This document shows positions 37,202 to 49,858 of a stretch of DNA of 64,000 bases, piece by piece (position 1 is the first letter of the stretch; every line of letters starts with the position of its first letter). Location of the stretch: assembly GCA_907163375.1 (NCBI GenBank), contig CAJQUW010000533.1, positions 434,001 to 498,000 of the forward strand. Reading direction: 5' to 3'. A model generated the notes under the pieces. It was not told where the DNA came from. It searched no databases and was given only the letters and a program-made list of their open reading frames with translations. A program made the translations under genes and the position numbers. This DNA is from Prostheceraeus crozeri (taxonomy: Eukaryota; Platyhelminthes; Polycladida; Euryleptidae).

Positions 37202-37915
37202 ATGGAGAGCGGACAAAAAACAACTTCGGATTTTGCAGAAACCCGCCCAAAAACCAATATTCGTCCATATAATGACTCAACCCTGCCAAGCTGCCAAAAA
37301 AATATCACAGCAAATGAACTCAGCCGAATTTCCAAACGATGTTCAACCAACACAGCAAGGAAAAGCATCACTCGGATTTCAAGGAAATTTGAAAGAAAAA
37401 TGGATTTTCTCAATTTACCGCTGCAAAACAGATGAAACACTAACGAAAGAAGAAAGTGCAGTAATTAGAAATTTCAATTATCTGCAATTACTTTATACAT
37501 CGGACACATTTAACAACAAAATAGTGAACGCATTCAAGAAAGAAGATGTCAATATGAGAATCTGTTACCAATCATGCAAAATGAGAAACTTCCTTAAAAA
37601 TCAAAAAGAAAAACAATTGGCTTATCAATGAACAACGTATTTGCATTCGATGAAATGTGGTCTGCGAAACTAAGTGCCTCAAGTGCTTTGAAGCTTGCAT
37701 CGGTAGTAGCCTACGATACGGAAACTCCACATCCGAAGCAACGAGCATGCTCAGTATGCAAATATTAATAAATTGTCTACTGGAAAATGAAAATAAATGT
37801 TATCGGAAAGTGCAGAGACTCTTTCAATCTCCATTTCCTAGAAAGTATCACCATTCAACAAAGAAAGTCAGCCATCCGATCAATTCTCATAAAGTCGTGC
37901 ATTTGACAGTTTGAT
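37202..37915 (+). mobile_element. broken Penelope-like element, GIY-YIG end
   Basis: The conserved linker NLKEKWIFSIYRCKTDETLT ... NAFKKEDVNMRICY is followed by a Cys-paired GIY-YIG-type endonuclease start (ETKCLKCFEACIGSSLRY) and a later segment of the same domain type near 37790-37860. This reverse-transcriptase-to-GIY-YIG arrangement is the mark of Penelope-like retroelements. The reverse transcriptase is missing, and the copy is short and broken in several places. An aagctttcgccatagccgacc motif at about 37033 may belong to its terminal repeat. Confidence 0.5.
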
Positions 37916-40900
37916 GTATACATATTATTTACTTTTATAATCTTTTACCATGTTTTGTACATCTATCTCTTTGACTTTGAAAATAAGGAAACCATCAAGA
38001 TCTATAGAAGTTGACAATTAGTTTTGACACTGAAAAGGATTTTGAATGAGACTATGGCACAGTACATTAGACTGGCACAGTTCTCCTGAGAGAGAAAATT
38101 GTGAAACCGGTCGTCTGGTCAGTTAAGTTCACAGAATTAAATATTCTGTTGTTAAGTTGCTGCATGATATTTGCTGTTATTTACTGATATTTTCAATTTA
38201 TCTCATACAGCACCTTAAAGCGGAATAATGATATAGCTTGCCAACGTTGTATATCTGCTCTGTTGTTATAGTGTACTGACATTTGAAACCAACAGGCGCG
38301 CATTATTAAAGTTCGCGGAAGTAAAAAATCCGATAAAGGACACAAAAAAGCCCGACTTTTAGGCCTACAAATGTTTGAATAATTTCAAGAGCGAGTATAC
38401 TCGTGCATAAACAACAAAATGCTACCTTTTGAATTATCTGCTTTGTTGCCATCGGGCGGGTTTCTTCTATCTATGTCATAACCCCATATGGTCTACCATA
38501 ACCTAAATTTCAAGTTGTAACTTTTTACATGCCAATTTTTAAGAAAGCAAAACATATTTCAAGTCTTTCCGCCTTTTTTAGTATGGTTTTGATTTTCATT
38601 TTGAGCAATGAGAACTTTGCTTTGATCTTCATTTAAAAGCCCTTTTTGAGTTTTTGAGCTGTCTACTTCGTTTCAATAATTATTTTTTATTGTCAATCAG
38701 TTCAATTGCATGTAAATTACTCACTAGAGACAGAATGAGATTCTCTGTTCTACCTGAACAATGAGGGCATTTATGAATATCTACGCCGACACGACATAGA
38801 AGAAATTACCTTTCCTCGTCGAAGGAGCTCGTGCGTTCATTTGCGATTGCAAAGGTCAATAGGCCGTCAAGTGAACACAGTTTCAGCAATGGTCTTGCAG
38901 CTCGGCCCTGACAAAATTCAAGCACACTTAGTGCGCGAACTAGTCGCAGCGCTGCATGAAATGGCGTAAGGCGGGCAAGATAAACAGGGACTACTCTCTT
39001 ACTTCAAATCAATGCCTTCACTGTAGAGAGCTCCTGAACAAGCAGCACACAGTCGATTTCTGCTCCTCGAAGTATAGTGGCTAATGTGACTTAGCTATGT
39101 AGTTGCCTTTAAATTTTGTAAAATGTACTTTGCATGCTGTGTAATGTGTCAAATGCATGCTTATAGATAGCTCGATGGACAATGGAAGTTTTATCTCGCA
39201 TCATTTAAAACAAACATAGAACAAAGTGGCTTTAAAAAGTTGATTAAATAGTGAATGAAATCTATTAACTATACGTAGCAAATTGAATAAAATCTGAAGT
39301 TAATTTAGGCACTTGCATTTTTACATCATTTCATTTTAAACAACCAGTGAGCTATTAAGACAAAATAGAAAATAACATTAAAGATAAAAGATATACTTAA
39401 ATAAACAAAAGCAAAGAACGTGTGATAAATTTATGCGACTTGGTGGACAAATGGATAATTAAAAATGCCAGTTCCCACGAGTGCGTAGTGCATATTCCTA
39501 TTTCGGCCTATCCTTTAACAAGGGATGCACAATTTTAAATTTAGATTGCTTGATAAAGACTATGTCCAAATATTGGGAATACATTCATTAACTATACAAC
39601 ATGGTCGTAGAAAATTGTAATATCTATTATTCAAAAAAAGCATATTTGGTATATCTGAAAATGCAACAAGTTGCTTAGTTTGTGTGCTGACTCTTGTAGC
39701 ATTGTGACACCCGCATCTTTTCTTCAATCAATGCGTACAGCTATGTTGTCTGAAATGTAGGAGAGAAAATCTCGCTGAGTGATAGATGAGTTAAATATTC
39801 CTTACAGGACGCAGTGAAACGTATAGTCCATGTAAAACCAACACAAAAATTCCTGTCAATATCTTTATCAGGGTTGATGAATTATGCAATCGTACTTTTG
39901 CTTAATAACAGAGGGTAACCCGACAATGCTCAACATATTCTTTTAGAACATTATGAAAGCAAGTTTTCAAAGTGATTGTAATTCCATTCGTGAATCTTAT
40001 TCTAGGCCACATCAAAATGCATATAAGGATTGCATTGTAATTCAATATCTTCCCACTGTTCTTGTGAAGAAATTGTGTACTATGGATCTATTCAAAATGT
40101 AGCAATATAAAATAATGAATACATACAATACATGTATTTTCTGAACTAAATGAAACTGTAAACAACTAGGGTTTAAGAAAACAACGTGTCTTGTTTTAGA
40201 ATATGAGTTTGAGCTAAAGAAGCAAGTTTTTCTGTCTTTTGATTTTGACAAATAATAACACGCACCCATACATTGATTTAAAAAAAGCACGATTGCCGAA
40301 TGTTTCAAAGTGTCAGAAATAACAGGCTTAAAGCAATGTTCTAACTTGCAATAGGCTTTATAATCGTGTTTTGCAGTCTTGATGTCAAAGAAGGCTCTAT
40401 CCGAAATTTAAAACATGATCTTTGGTGTACCAAACATGGATATAAAACCATGCTTTAAAGAAATTTTAAAACCTTATGAGTCAATATGATCTTATACCGT
40501 GTGTAAAATAACTGAGAGCCAAATGTTAAATATGCATTCCTAGCTGCTTATTTTTTGGGAACTTCACGATATTTCGGCCGACACAGCCAACTTCAAGAAT
40601 CGCATGATTTTTAGAATTTATAAACAAATCCATTGTAGAATTGGCAAGTGTCAACAAGTGTTAATAATCATAGCACCGAAAGGGCGGTTCCCAACGGAGA
40701 TGCAAGCAACCATGATAGTTCAGCAATCATGATCAGCAAGCCATGTATTCTCCAGCAAACAACTAAAAGAAGTGGCCGGTTAGAGACACAAACAGTTTAA
40801 ATAACAAATAATAAGCTATAGAAGTCACTGACGGGCGACGGCCAGAATGGGAACCACCCGATTCAGAGATGAATGAATTACCGATCACAAAAAAAGAAAA

Positions 40901-42386
40901 GATCAACATCTCCAGCTTCTACTCTGCGGTTGCAGTTGATCGATTCAGCGCGATCAAACGCGCAATTATTTTGCAAAGTGACTTCTCAGTGAAGTTTTAA
41001 TGGATTTTTTTCAATTCACTGTCAACGTTTTGAGATAATTGCACTGAATAGAGACGTGACACCGCTATGCACGGGTGCTCTTACCTGAAACAGGGTTGCC
41101 GTGTAACACGATTTTTCATTCCTACATCACAGTTAATCTATGGGAATACTTTTGGAATTCCCACACAACGTTGGAACGCATTATTTCATGCAGTAGCATT
41201 ACTTCGTACCCTTTCTCGGTGATCGTTTCTCCAACAAATTGAAGGTTCGAGTTCGTGCGGCAACCACTGTGTCATTCCCAGCTGTTGAGGCCAAGATTGC
41301 CTTCACCACTAAGCGCATTCCGGTCCGATCTTTCAGGGATCCGCTGCCTCTCTTCTGTGCGTCCAACGTAGTCTACAAATTTGAATGGGCGTTATGTACA
41401 ACGCTTGAATGCAGGGACAAGTTTTGAACAAGCCGTCTAAGTCTTCGTATAGCAAGAATTTTGTCCCCGAGCATGAAGTGAGGCTAGATCCTTATGATAT
41501 CATATCTCCGTATTGAAAGCATCTTGATTTATTAATATAAAGATATTAATTCCTGATTTACACTTATAATATGCAGTGTGAACTTTGTCTAGGAACAATT
41601 CGCTCCCATGGAGCCTGCACTACAATAGGCCTATTTTGTGAACGCTATTGATCTAATGATCTGAATTAATTGATATAATTATGTTCATTTCAATGGAAGC
41701 AACAGCAATTGCCTACAGCTGTGTCAGATAAACTATGGTTGGCAAAAACCGAAAGAATGAAAATTCGGAAATAGAATATTAGCAGCTCAGTATTTGTAGT
41801 AGGCATACTTTGTCGCACGCAGATCTGAAGTAGATTCTTAATAATAGAATCTCTGTACTCATTATGCCTGCATTTACGAATTTTTGTATGTGTTTTATAT
41901 ATTTTTATGTGTTTTGATTCACAATCCTGTATTCCCAAGCATTGACAACTCGAGTATTAATTAATGATGAGGGCAGCAACTTCAATGACGAAAGTGTCGC
42001 AGTCTCAATTTTAATCAACTTCATAATTAAACTAATGGTCTAGAAGTGAAAAACAATACAAACTAGACTTATAGGCCTATCGCATACTTCTAGTCACTGA
42101 ATTTCAAAAACTTCTAATTATTCGGAATCGCGCAAAAATCGAATCGGTCCGCCACTACTCTTGAGCTGATAACAAGCCGACGCTTCTCTTTTAGTTTCAA
42201 ATCTGCATTGTCTCTGCCACCTGCGATAATTGAAACTGAAGTGCATTATTCTGCATTGCATGTCTGGAGATGCCTGAAGTCTGACGAGTTGTCATAAGTC
42301 ATACGTACTGGATGGTGTCGGTTTGCAACATGAACGGCTGCTTTAATCTCCGAATCTAATCCAGTGAGAAGGCTAGCAGTGGTCAT
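37916..42386. other. intergenic, no firm gene
   Basis: About 4.5 kb. One 77-codon frame without a start (38739-38969, +) has balanced composition (YEYLRRHDIEEITF, GPDKIQAHLVRELVAALHEM) but no family was recognised. The frame at 41239-41427 (+) is weaker. A diverged foldback arm lies at 40510-40605. Confidence 0.4.
40510..40605 (+). repeat. single diverged arm of the 30296-30601 foldback type
   Basis: Starts actgagagccaaatg and contains acgatatttcggccg and acacagccaacttcaagaa, matching the left arm at 30300-30380 in order. No mirrored partner was seen nearby. Confidence 0.5.
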
Positions 42387-42508
42387 AAGTCATAAATGTT
42401 TATTCTGAAATATACAGAAAACGCAAAGCGATGGCCGCAAGGGCACTTACAAGCAAGCGTTGATAACGTGTTACATATGCATACGCAAAGTTTAGCATCA
42501 ATAAAAAA

Positions 42509-42710
42509 TACATGAGATATATATTTACAAATACACCAAGTGATCATGATGTACATGCACATCATGAACAAATTATATGAGACCTATATATTTACAAATT
42601 TTCAGAGTCATCATGATATACATCATATACCATATACAAAATACGTGAGATCTATAGGGCCTATATTTACAAATTTGAAGAGTGATGATCACGACATGAT
42701 AAGAGTTCAT
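42509..42710 (-). repeat. tandem repeat, three units of about 66 bp, in the LINE 3' end
   Basis: On the plus strand the units start at about 42509, 42576 and 42642 with ta(c/t)(a/g)tgaga(t/c), continue with tatatttacaaat, and end in a (t)gatcatgat/catcatgata palindrome-like stretch. The repeat is probably part of the LINE's 3' untranslated region. Confidence 0.6.
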
Positions 42711-42982
42711 TGGATGGGAGTCCTCACAACAGAGCAAAAGAACGTAAATGCTTAACATCTAATACAAGAATGAATGCAACAAAATCATCTATACAAAATT
42801 TACACTTTAATGATCATGATCACAATATATACAAATTCACTCGGATCAATGAGATTGAGACTCTTCTTGATCTTCATTATGATGAGAATCATCTTCAATA
42901 TGGAATGTAGGAATGTATCTAAATAAAATTTACCATCAGGTATAAAAAGCACTTGTCAAATAATTTTATACGAAATCACATA

Positions 42983-45901
42983 TTAGCAGTCACAGTATGA
43001 GCAAAATTCACTTAGATCAATTGATTTGAGTCTGTTCTTGAACATCATGAAGGTTGGAGCTTTCACTATTGAATCGTTTAATGAATTCCATATTTTGATG
43101 ACGCGAAAGAAAAACAATCCACTGAGATAGTTCGAATTAACTTTTAAGACTGGCACAATCTGACAGCTGTTACGTGATTGACCTCGAGTAATTTGAGATG
43201 AAAGGTAGGTGGTAAAGAAAGAGTTGAGCGACAAGTCGAAATGATTGTAGTATAGTTTATACAAGAAGTACAAGTCCAACAAAATGCGCCTATATTCTAG
43301 AGATTTTAATTTGAACAATTGTAATCTGTGAGAGTAGCTGTCACACTTGATACCAGAGCGTTTACAGACGATGCGGGTGAAGAATCTCTGAACACGCTCA
43401 ATACGAAAAATGTCGCGTTTGAGGTACGGTGAAAAGATGACACTTCCATATTCCAAGAGAGGGCGAACAAAGACAATAAAGGCTTTCATTAAGATACGAG
43501 AGTTGTGGCAAACGAAAGATTTTAGGATTCAGTATGCTCTGGCATATGCGGTTGAGCTGATGCGCGCACAGTGATCACTAAATCTGAGATCTGATGAGAT
43601 CAAAAAGCCCACGTCTTTCACAGTGACTGAATTTTTCAGGGATACGCTGTCGAGATGATAGTTGACGGAAGGAGCACATCGATCTCCAGCAGAAAACAGC
43701 AAGCTTTTTTGCATAGAAATCTTCAGTTGCCACGTTTTACACCAATTATCAAATTTGAGAAGAGTATGTTTTAGGTCTGAAGATACTTGTGAAGAGGAGT
43801 TATAACTTCTGGTTGACATAAATTTCAAGTCATCAGCATAAAGGTGGGCTGAAGTCGATCCAACAAGGCAGTCAAACACGTCATTGACATAAAGAAGGAA
43901 CAATACAGGTCCAAGAACAGAGCCTTGGGGAACGCCACTTGTAACAGCTACCGCGTCCGAAGTGATGGTGTTGATCATGACTTTCTGAGTTCGATTACAT
44001 AGATAATTATTAATCCATCGGAGCAATTGACCATTGAAACCATAGCTTGAGAGTTTATGGAGAAGCTTAGGTATTGATACTGTGTCGAAGCCCTTAGAGA
44101 AATCAATGCACACGCAATCGAAGCGATTATGGAGACTTAATGCAGAACACATTTCGAATATCGAACTGAGCATGTGTGTAACTGTTGAACGTCGGGGAAG
44201 GAAGCCGTGCTGTTCCATGGATAAAAGCTTATGGCACATTGTATAGGAATATATTTCATCAGAAATTACCCTTTCCATGACCTTACAACAGCCAGAGGTA
44301 AGTGAGATTGGGCGATAGCTATTGGGGGAAGAGGAGGATCCTTTGTTCTCAAAGACTGGACAGACTGGAGCTTTTTTCCAAGTAGATGGTGATTTGCAGG
44401 TTGACATGGATAGATCAAAAATGCAACTTAATGGGAATTCGAGAGTACTAGCAAGACGTCGAAGAGTAAGTAGAGGGATGTCATCAGGAGTTATTGATAA
44501 TTTAGGCGGCAACCGTTCAACAATTAGCTCTTTCAACAATTTCCGGATTAAAATGAATGAAATCCAGAGATATTCCAGGATTCACTCGTTTAGGGAAGGG
44601 AGGTAAGGCACCATCGTCTGATGTGAAAACGGATGCAAAGTAAGCATTTAATAAGTTTGCTTTATCGAGGGTGTCAAAAATCATACTGTCATTTTCATTG
44701 CAGATGAGTGGAATTGCGCTACTACTTTTCGTTCGGCGCTTAGCATAGGCGTAAAATTTACGAATATCTCCACTCTGAGTTAGCTTTTCCTCTCTAAACA
44801 TCGCTATTTGTTCTACTGCGTGATCATATTCTTGTGCAACTTCTTTATATTTTGCGGAATTTTTCTTATAATATTTCTTCTTCTTAGTAAGGAGTTTTCG
44901 TAGAATTTTCGGAGCTCTTGAGCGATACTTTTTTTCGGCAATTACAGGGACATATTGTGCAATACAGCTATGTATAGTCAAAATAAAGAAATCCCACGCA
45001 GTTTCAACATCTACAGAACCATTCATGATAGGTGACCAGTTAATGCTGCTAAGGTACGTGGACATGCCATTGAAGTCTGCCTTATTGTAGTCGTAAAAAC
45101 GACGAGTGGATTTCGGAGGACTAAGAGTGCTCGGTAACAGGATAGAGAATTCAACAGACAAGTGATCGCAAGAAGAGTGAAAGGAAGGGGAAACAATGAT
45201 TTTAGAGACAACATTTGGACAATTTGTGAGCACGAGATCTATGATGGCGTTTCCTCGAGTTGGAGTTTCAACCAGTTGTGTAAGATTATTCTGGGAAATA
45301 CCGTTTAAGAACGTCTCATGAGCAGCATCACCTCGGTTTATGGGAATGGACCAATCTATATGTGGTAGGTTTAGATCCCCACATAGGAATGTAGGTTTGT
45401 TTGGATTAATCCGCAGATCTAGTAGATCAATTAAGGAATTGGCAGTGTCTGAGGAGACAGGGGGAGGAAGATACAATGAGATAAATCTATAAGATGTTCC
45501 CTTGGGTAGATCAATGTCGAGACACAGAAAATTCAAGCAGGTAGTTGATTGAGAGGCTCGACAATTCAGAGAAAAGGAGTCTCGCACTAAAATTGCAACC
45601 CCACCGTAACCATCAGAACGATCACAACGCACTACTTTGTAGGGTGTTGCACTGGTAAGAAGACTATCTGAAATATTTGGTGATAACCAGGCTCTGTAAA
45701 AACCAGAACATCGTAGACGCAGGATGAAAGAAGTTGCCAGAGATTAATCAATTTGTTTTTTAATGATCTCGCGTTATTCATGACACACTTTATAACAGAG
45801 TTACAAGCAGAACTGCTTTGGCTTACTGTAGGATCAATGTTTTCAGAGTTGCTGGTATGAACAAAGTTATCAGGTTTCAGTTTTTTGGAGCATCTGACCA
45901 A
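42983..45901 (-). pseudogene. CR1-like ORF2: endonuclease and reverse transcriptase
   Basis: Endonuclease motifs: MNNARSLKNKL, then YGGVAILV, CGDLNLPHIDW and SSCDHLSVEF (catalytic His). Reverse transcriptase motifs: SYRPISLTSGCCKVMERV, FDCVCIDFSKGFDTV, SGVPQGSVLGPVLFLLY, HLYADDLKF (catalytic YADD near 43840), and the end FFFRVIKIWNSLNDSIVKAP before the stop. Breaks: a frame change near 45690 in the endonuclease start, another near 44530 between the domains, and an in-frame stop at 43529-43531. Three lesions mean it cannot move by itself, but it is not ancient. Confidence 0.85.
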
Positions 45902-45979
45902 TGCATGTCTCTCTTCCAGCTCCCATTATCTAGTTTAATAAAGCGCCAGATAGTACCCGATTCACGAAGGCTATAGCTT

Positions 45980-47115
45980 TCACTGCGCATATGAAACTGA
46001 GGAGTGGGGAGAATTCAGCTCAAAGCATCGTTTTTTCAAAGCTCGGCCTTGCGCTGACAAACTGTACATCAACTTCGTGTCCGAGAAGAGTTTATGAGAG
46101 GAGCTAATACGAGAAAACCCTGCCTTGAACGACTTAGCATCGAATGTTGTGTGAAATATGAGCTTTACGATTCTTGGACCGGTACTCGAGTTCTTTAACC
46201 TACTACCTAACCGAACAACATCAAAAGGACCAGGGCAAAATAGTCCGTTGTCCCTAAGACAATTCATAAGTTCAGCAATGCTCAGTGACAAATCTTCCTT
46301 TTCCGGGAAGTTTGACAAAATAAGCTCATTAGGTATAACAACGCCTGAGCTAGCTGCTTCGGAATAGGTTGCACTCGATTCACGTGAGGCACTCTGGGGC
46401 ATCTGAGGAAAGGGATACAACTGATGAGAAGATAGTGGGGACTTCACAACACCAGCAAATGACCGTTCATCTCAAGAAGACCCTGAGGAATGCAGGGAGG
46501 TGGCTAGAAATTCTATTTTATTTTCTAGTTCAGCGAGGCGTGTCGGGAGAGATTGGTTGATCTTCTTCGATAAGGCATCTATCGATTCGCGTAGAATGGA
46601 GGGTGATTTCTCGAGAGCTTCATGTTCCGGATATGAAGCTCCGGTTTGCACATTAGCGTCAGAATTGACCAACTGTGAGCCAGACGAAGAAGACAAGAAA
46701 CTACAAGAACCATTGACAAGTAATGCATCATTCAAGATATCATAAACGTTCTGGTGAAGCAAAATATAGCTGCAAATGAGTGTGCAGCTTGAAGATCTGT
46801 CTTTATTTGTTTCAAGTTTTCAGTGGGTTGACTCACACAGGTTTTACAGAGATAGAGACCAGGATCATCGTTAATGACTGACGATAAATCCTGAATGGAA
46901 AGTCCTAGGCAAGAGTAATGAATCCAATCTCTACAACTTGAACATTCAATTTCAGACTTGCTGGATGGTTGTCTTCGAACTTGGTTGGTCTTCGAAAACT
47001 GTGACGAATCCTGGTGGGTGACAGACGACCTACTGTTGGAGGATCCTACACTGGTGATACCACTGTTCTTAGGCCTACTGACAGGAGACGACTTTGACGA
47101 TTTAGTTTTCTTCAT
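45980..47115 (-). pseudogene. CR1-like ORF1 with PHD-like finger
   Basis: Begins with a basic Ser-rich stretch (MKKTKSSKSSPVSRPKNSG), then a PHD-like Cys/His finger (CSSCRDWIHYSCLGL ... YLCKTC), a coiled coil (LPTRLAELENKIEFLATSL) and an RRM-like segment (ILSNFPEKEDLSLSIAELM ... GPRIVKLIFHT). This is the typical make-up of CR1 ORF1 proteins, which bind the element's RNA. A frame change near 46750 and an in-frame stop at 46472-46474 break it. Confidence 0.75.
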
Positions 47116-47354
47116 AGTTGAAACAAAGGGGAAGAGCAGACTTTATGGGATTTGAGGGGCTGCTAGCTGCTGCGATAGATTGCAAGGTGCTAATACTCCG
47201 GCAGGGTAAACAACAAGCCGTGTGTAGCTAATAAGGAGATAACGTCGTGAGGCACAGCTTATGACTAAATAAGGCAACGTAGGAGGCAGCGATGACTAGT
47301 GACGCAAAACTAGAGAAACGTGCTTTTTGTATAGATAGCCTCCAAGAAAAGAGA

Positions 47355-47432
47355 AAAAATTGATCGCAGATTAGAACCCACGATATCTGGACCGATCGCT
47401 TCGAGCTTATCCCCTTAGCCACTCCGGCAACA
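47355..47432 (-). mobile_element. tRNA-derived SINE head or tRNA relic
   Basis: On the minus strand: gccggagtggctaaggggat (A-box like, resembling a Leu/Ser tRNA with its long variable arm), then about 25 bp on tcgtgggttctaatctgcga (B-box like, GGTTCNANTC). The acceptor stem does not close, so it is not a working tRNA. It lies just upstream of the CR1-like LINE's 5' end. Confidence 0.5.
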
Positions 47433-47639
47433 TGCACCGAATACTATGAACTTAGCTGACTCACAAATATGATTAGAAGGCGGTGCTAAAGACTATGGTA
47501 ATTAACATAGATATCGTGCTCACTGACACAATCCGTCAGTCTACAAACAATCTCAACACTCGAATGCAAAAGCTATGCTGGAAATTCTGGCGCCGATATC
47601 TTAGCACAAAGCACTGAGCGAGGACGGCATAGATAGCCA

Positions 47640-48345
47640 CCGAATACGCTTCAAGCTGAGAGTCCTGAAGGCATTTAAAATATCAGATTTTAGCATCCAA
47701 AGAATCATCTTGGCAATTCCTATCCCTACTGGTCTCGCTCCAGGATTCTTGTCCAACACGAGAAGGATCGAAGGATTCTTGTCTGCAGACTTTGTATTCG
47801 ATCAAAAAATTAGCATTGACGTCTTCACTGTAGCAACCGTTCCGCTACTTCTGCATCTGATTGGCATATTACTTGATATGCTTCTCCGAACATTTTTGAT
47901 CAAAGTATTTCAACCGCCAACAATCGGCATCTGTTTAGGACTAACTGATCCATGGACATTAGTCGCGGCAGATAGTACGAGAGTAGGCCTATAATGTCAA
48001 TCTCCTAGAAGACAGCATCTTCGCAGGCGTGACGGAGGAGGTAATGCTGACTACACTGGTGTACTTTGAGGATGTTTATGAACAAGTTCAGCTTCAATTT
48101 TTTTGCTCATGATTTTTTTTGCTGCTTTCTCTTCCGCGGAATTCACAAATCTTATTGAGGCTTGAGACATTTTGCCTTGCATAAGTCGACAAATTTTTTT
48201 CTGTGTTCGTTCCTTCCTTCTATGATTATTTTCTAATAGGCGTTGAATTTCATTTGTCTCTGATAACAAAGACGGGCTCTTTGCATGCATTTTACATAAT
48301 CTTTTGCTTTCGATTTTGTTGGTTTCTGCAACATAATAGGAACAG
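47640..48345 (-). mobile_element. fossil reverse-transcriptase element, family unresolved
   Basis: Minus-strand remains carry two landmarks in the right order for one group of animal reverse-transcriptase elements: an Arg/Lys-rich segment with CRLMQGKMSQASIRFV and a closing KHPQSTP, then LDKNPGARPVGIGIAKMI, which resembles the conserved 'NPGVRPIGIGEVLRR' start of that group's polymerase. The copy is short and broken in several places, and looks old. Assignment rests on remembered motifs only. Confidence 0.35.
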
Positions 48346-49504
48346 CAACATGCACCATGAGCAAAGCCATACTATGTTAGAATAATCTATTCTCATGATG
48401 TCTTTTTTGAAAATATAGATTGAACGATCTCGCAAGTCATCATGCAAATTGATGGTACTCGTCTCCTTCGTAGTAGTTAATCAACAAAAACCTGTTAATT
48501 AATAGCGGCTTAATAAGTCAATTGATATCTTGATATCCTTTAAAATCAAAAAAACATCAAATCAAGTATCACAAATGAAAAAAGACAGGCTTAAGAAATG
48601 AAATTAACAACTAACGTATTTAGTGATGATGCAAGACAGACAATTTACTATTATCATAACCATGGTTTCATTTCTATGGTTGAGGTGACAGGTAAATGCC
48701 ACAATGAACAGATAGGATGAAGAAGGAATGCTGACGAATTTTAATCTTTTCTGAAGTCATTTTTATTCCAAGCATTTTACTCAGAATCATCTGCTTAAAT
48801 AGTGCCATTAAAACATGTGATTTGATAATTGTCATTGCACATTTCATCAAACTAGTTCATGAGTAATTGATCTACTGCTTCCGTTACTTTCCTGTAAAAC
48901 AACTAAATTGTTCATGATATTGTTTATTGACATGTATGTACAAGAATTTGTTCTGAATTCCCAACATGGCATCAAAGTCATAAAAATTACCAAAAAAAGG
49001 ACGAACTGTCACTCGCCGGCACTTTGATTAGGCCGTAGGAATAATTTGATGACCACAAACAACTGGTCAGATTTTGGACGCAAGGGATTGCATAACGAGC
49101 GAATTCTCATTTGTAAAACAACAAAAAGTTTTTCTGTACACTTGATTATGAACACAGAGGCAACATTCAACGGAATACAAAATATTGATACGGTGTATAA
49201 AACGTTCGATGCCTTCTTTGTAAGAAAACACAAATGCATTTCAAAAACGGTTATGTGATAAGGAAATAATTAGATAGACGGGGTTGCGACCATAGGAACG
49301 ACCAGTTAGACATTGATCTACACTCTCTAAACATTTTGATGAATAACTAAAATTCCATTCTCAATTCAGCTATTTTTACGTGTACATCTGTAGGAAATTT
49401 CTTTCGGCACATCCGCCTTCTAGGAGGAGAATGGCTTATTGAATACCTCAGAAGGCAGAGATTCTGTTAAATCTGTCATCATACTGAAGGATAGAGACGG
49501 GAAG
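48346..49504 (-). other. 3' untranslated/flanking region of FAT4
   Basis: Downstream of the FAT4 stop on the minus strand. Candidate AATAAA polyadenylation signals on that strand lie at 48923-48928 (about 580 bp after the stop) and 48762-48767. Which is used is not known. The overlapping short frames at 49009-49258 look like chance. Confidence 0.45.
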
Positions 49505-49858
49505 TCACACGAACTCCTCGCCGGCGGGGTTAAGTCTTTGGACGGGTAGCCCGGCAAGGTCTTCGAAGACGCCTATGAGGCTATTGAAATTAGGCTCCCA
49601 ACGGAGTAGAGCGTCAAGTTCTGAAGGTAAACCCTGATCGGGAACTAAGTTGTGTCCGTGGTTTGCGGACGCATGGCGAAGTGCAGCAGCGGCTGCGAAT
49701 GCACGGTTTACTTGACCCGCTGAAGGTTGTTCCTCTCCCTCTGAACATGTAAATGATCCTCCCGCACTGTCCATTCCATCATCATCACTGCTGCTCTCTC
49801 CTGGCCTCAACGGCATAGAATGGCGAGACGAATGAGATCGAGACCCCAAAGGCATAAA
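49505..49858 (-). CDS. FAT4: FAT4 last exon: C-terminal tail and stop
   Basis: Acceptor TTTACTTTCAG; 354 nt including the stop at 49505-49507. It encodes the acidic/Ser block ESSSDDDGMDSAGGSFTCSE, then LLRWEPNFNSLIGVFEDLA and the terminal EEFV. Confidence 0.92.
   Translation of the reverse strand, partial: FMPLGSRSHSSRHSMPLRPGESSSDDDGMDSAGGSFTCSEGEEQPSAGQVNRAFAAAAALRHASANHGHNLVPDQGLPSELDALLRWEPNFNSLIGVFEDLAGLPVQRLNPAGEEFV

Larger units (their letters stand above)
42387..47150 (-). mobile_element. CR1-like LINE, nearly full length
   Basis: Reads on the minus strand: ORF1 with a PHD-like finger (47115-45980), ORF2 with APE endonuclease and reverse transcriptase (45901-42983), a 3' untranslated part with a tandem repeat, and an end in AATAAACATTTATGACTTATGACC. 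The last few bases form a two-unit TTATGAC repeat, as expected for a CR1/L2-type 3' tail. The order and ORF1 finger fit the CR1 group. The 5' end is set only approximately. A copy of tcataagtcata also lies at about 42297, 80 bp beyond the 3' end. Confidence 0.82.

Noticed and set aside
44322-44606. 94-codon plus-strand frame
   Set aside because: Antisense to the LINE reverse transcriptase.
47710-47994. 94-codon plus-strand frame
   Set aside because: Antisense to the minus-strand reverse-transcriptase fossil, which has the better landmarks.
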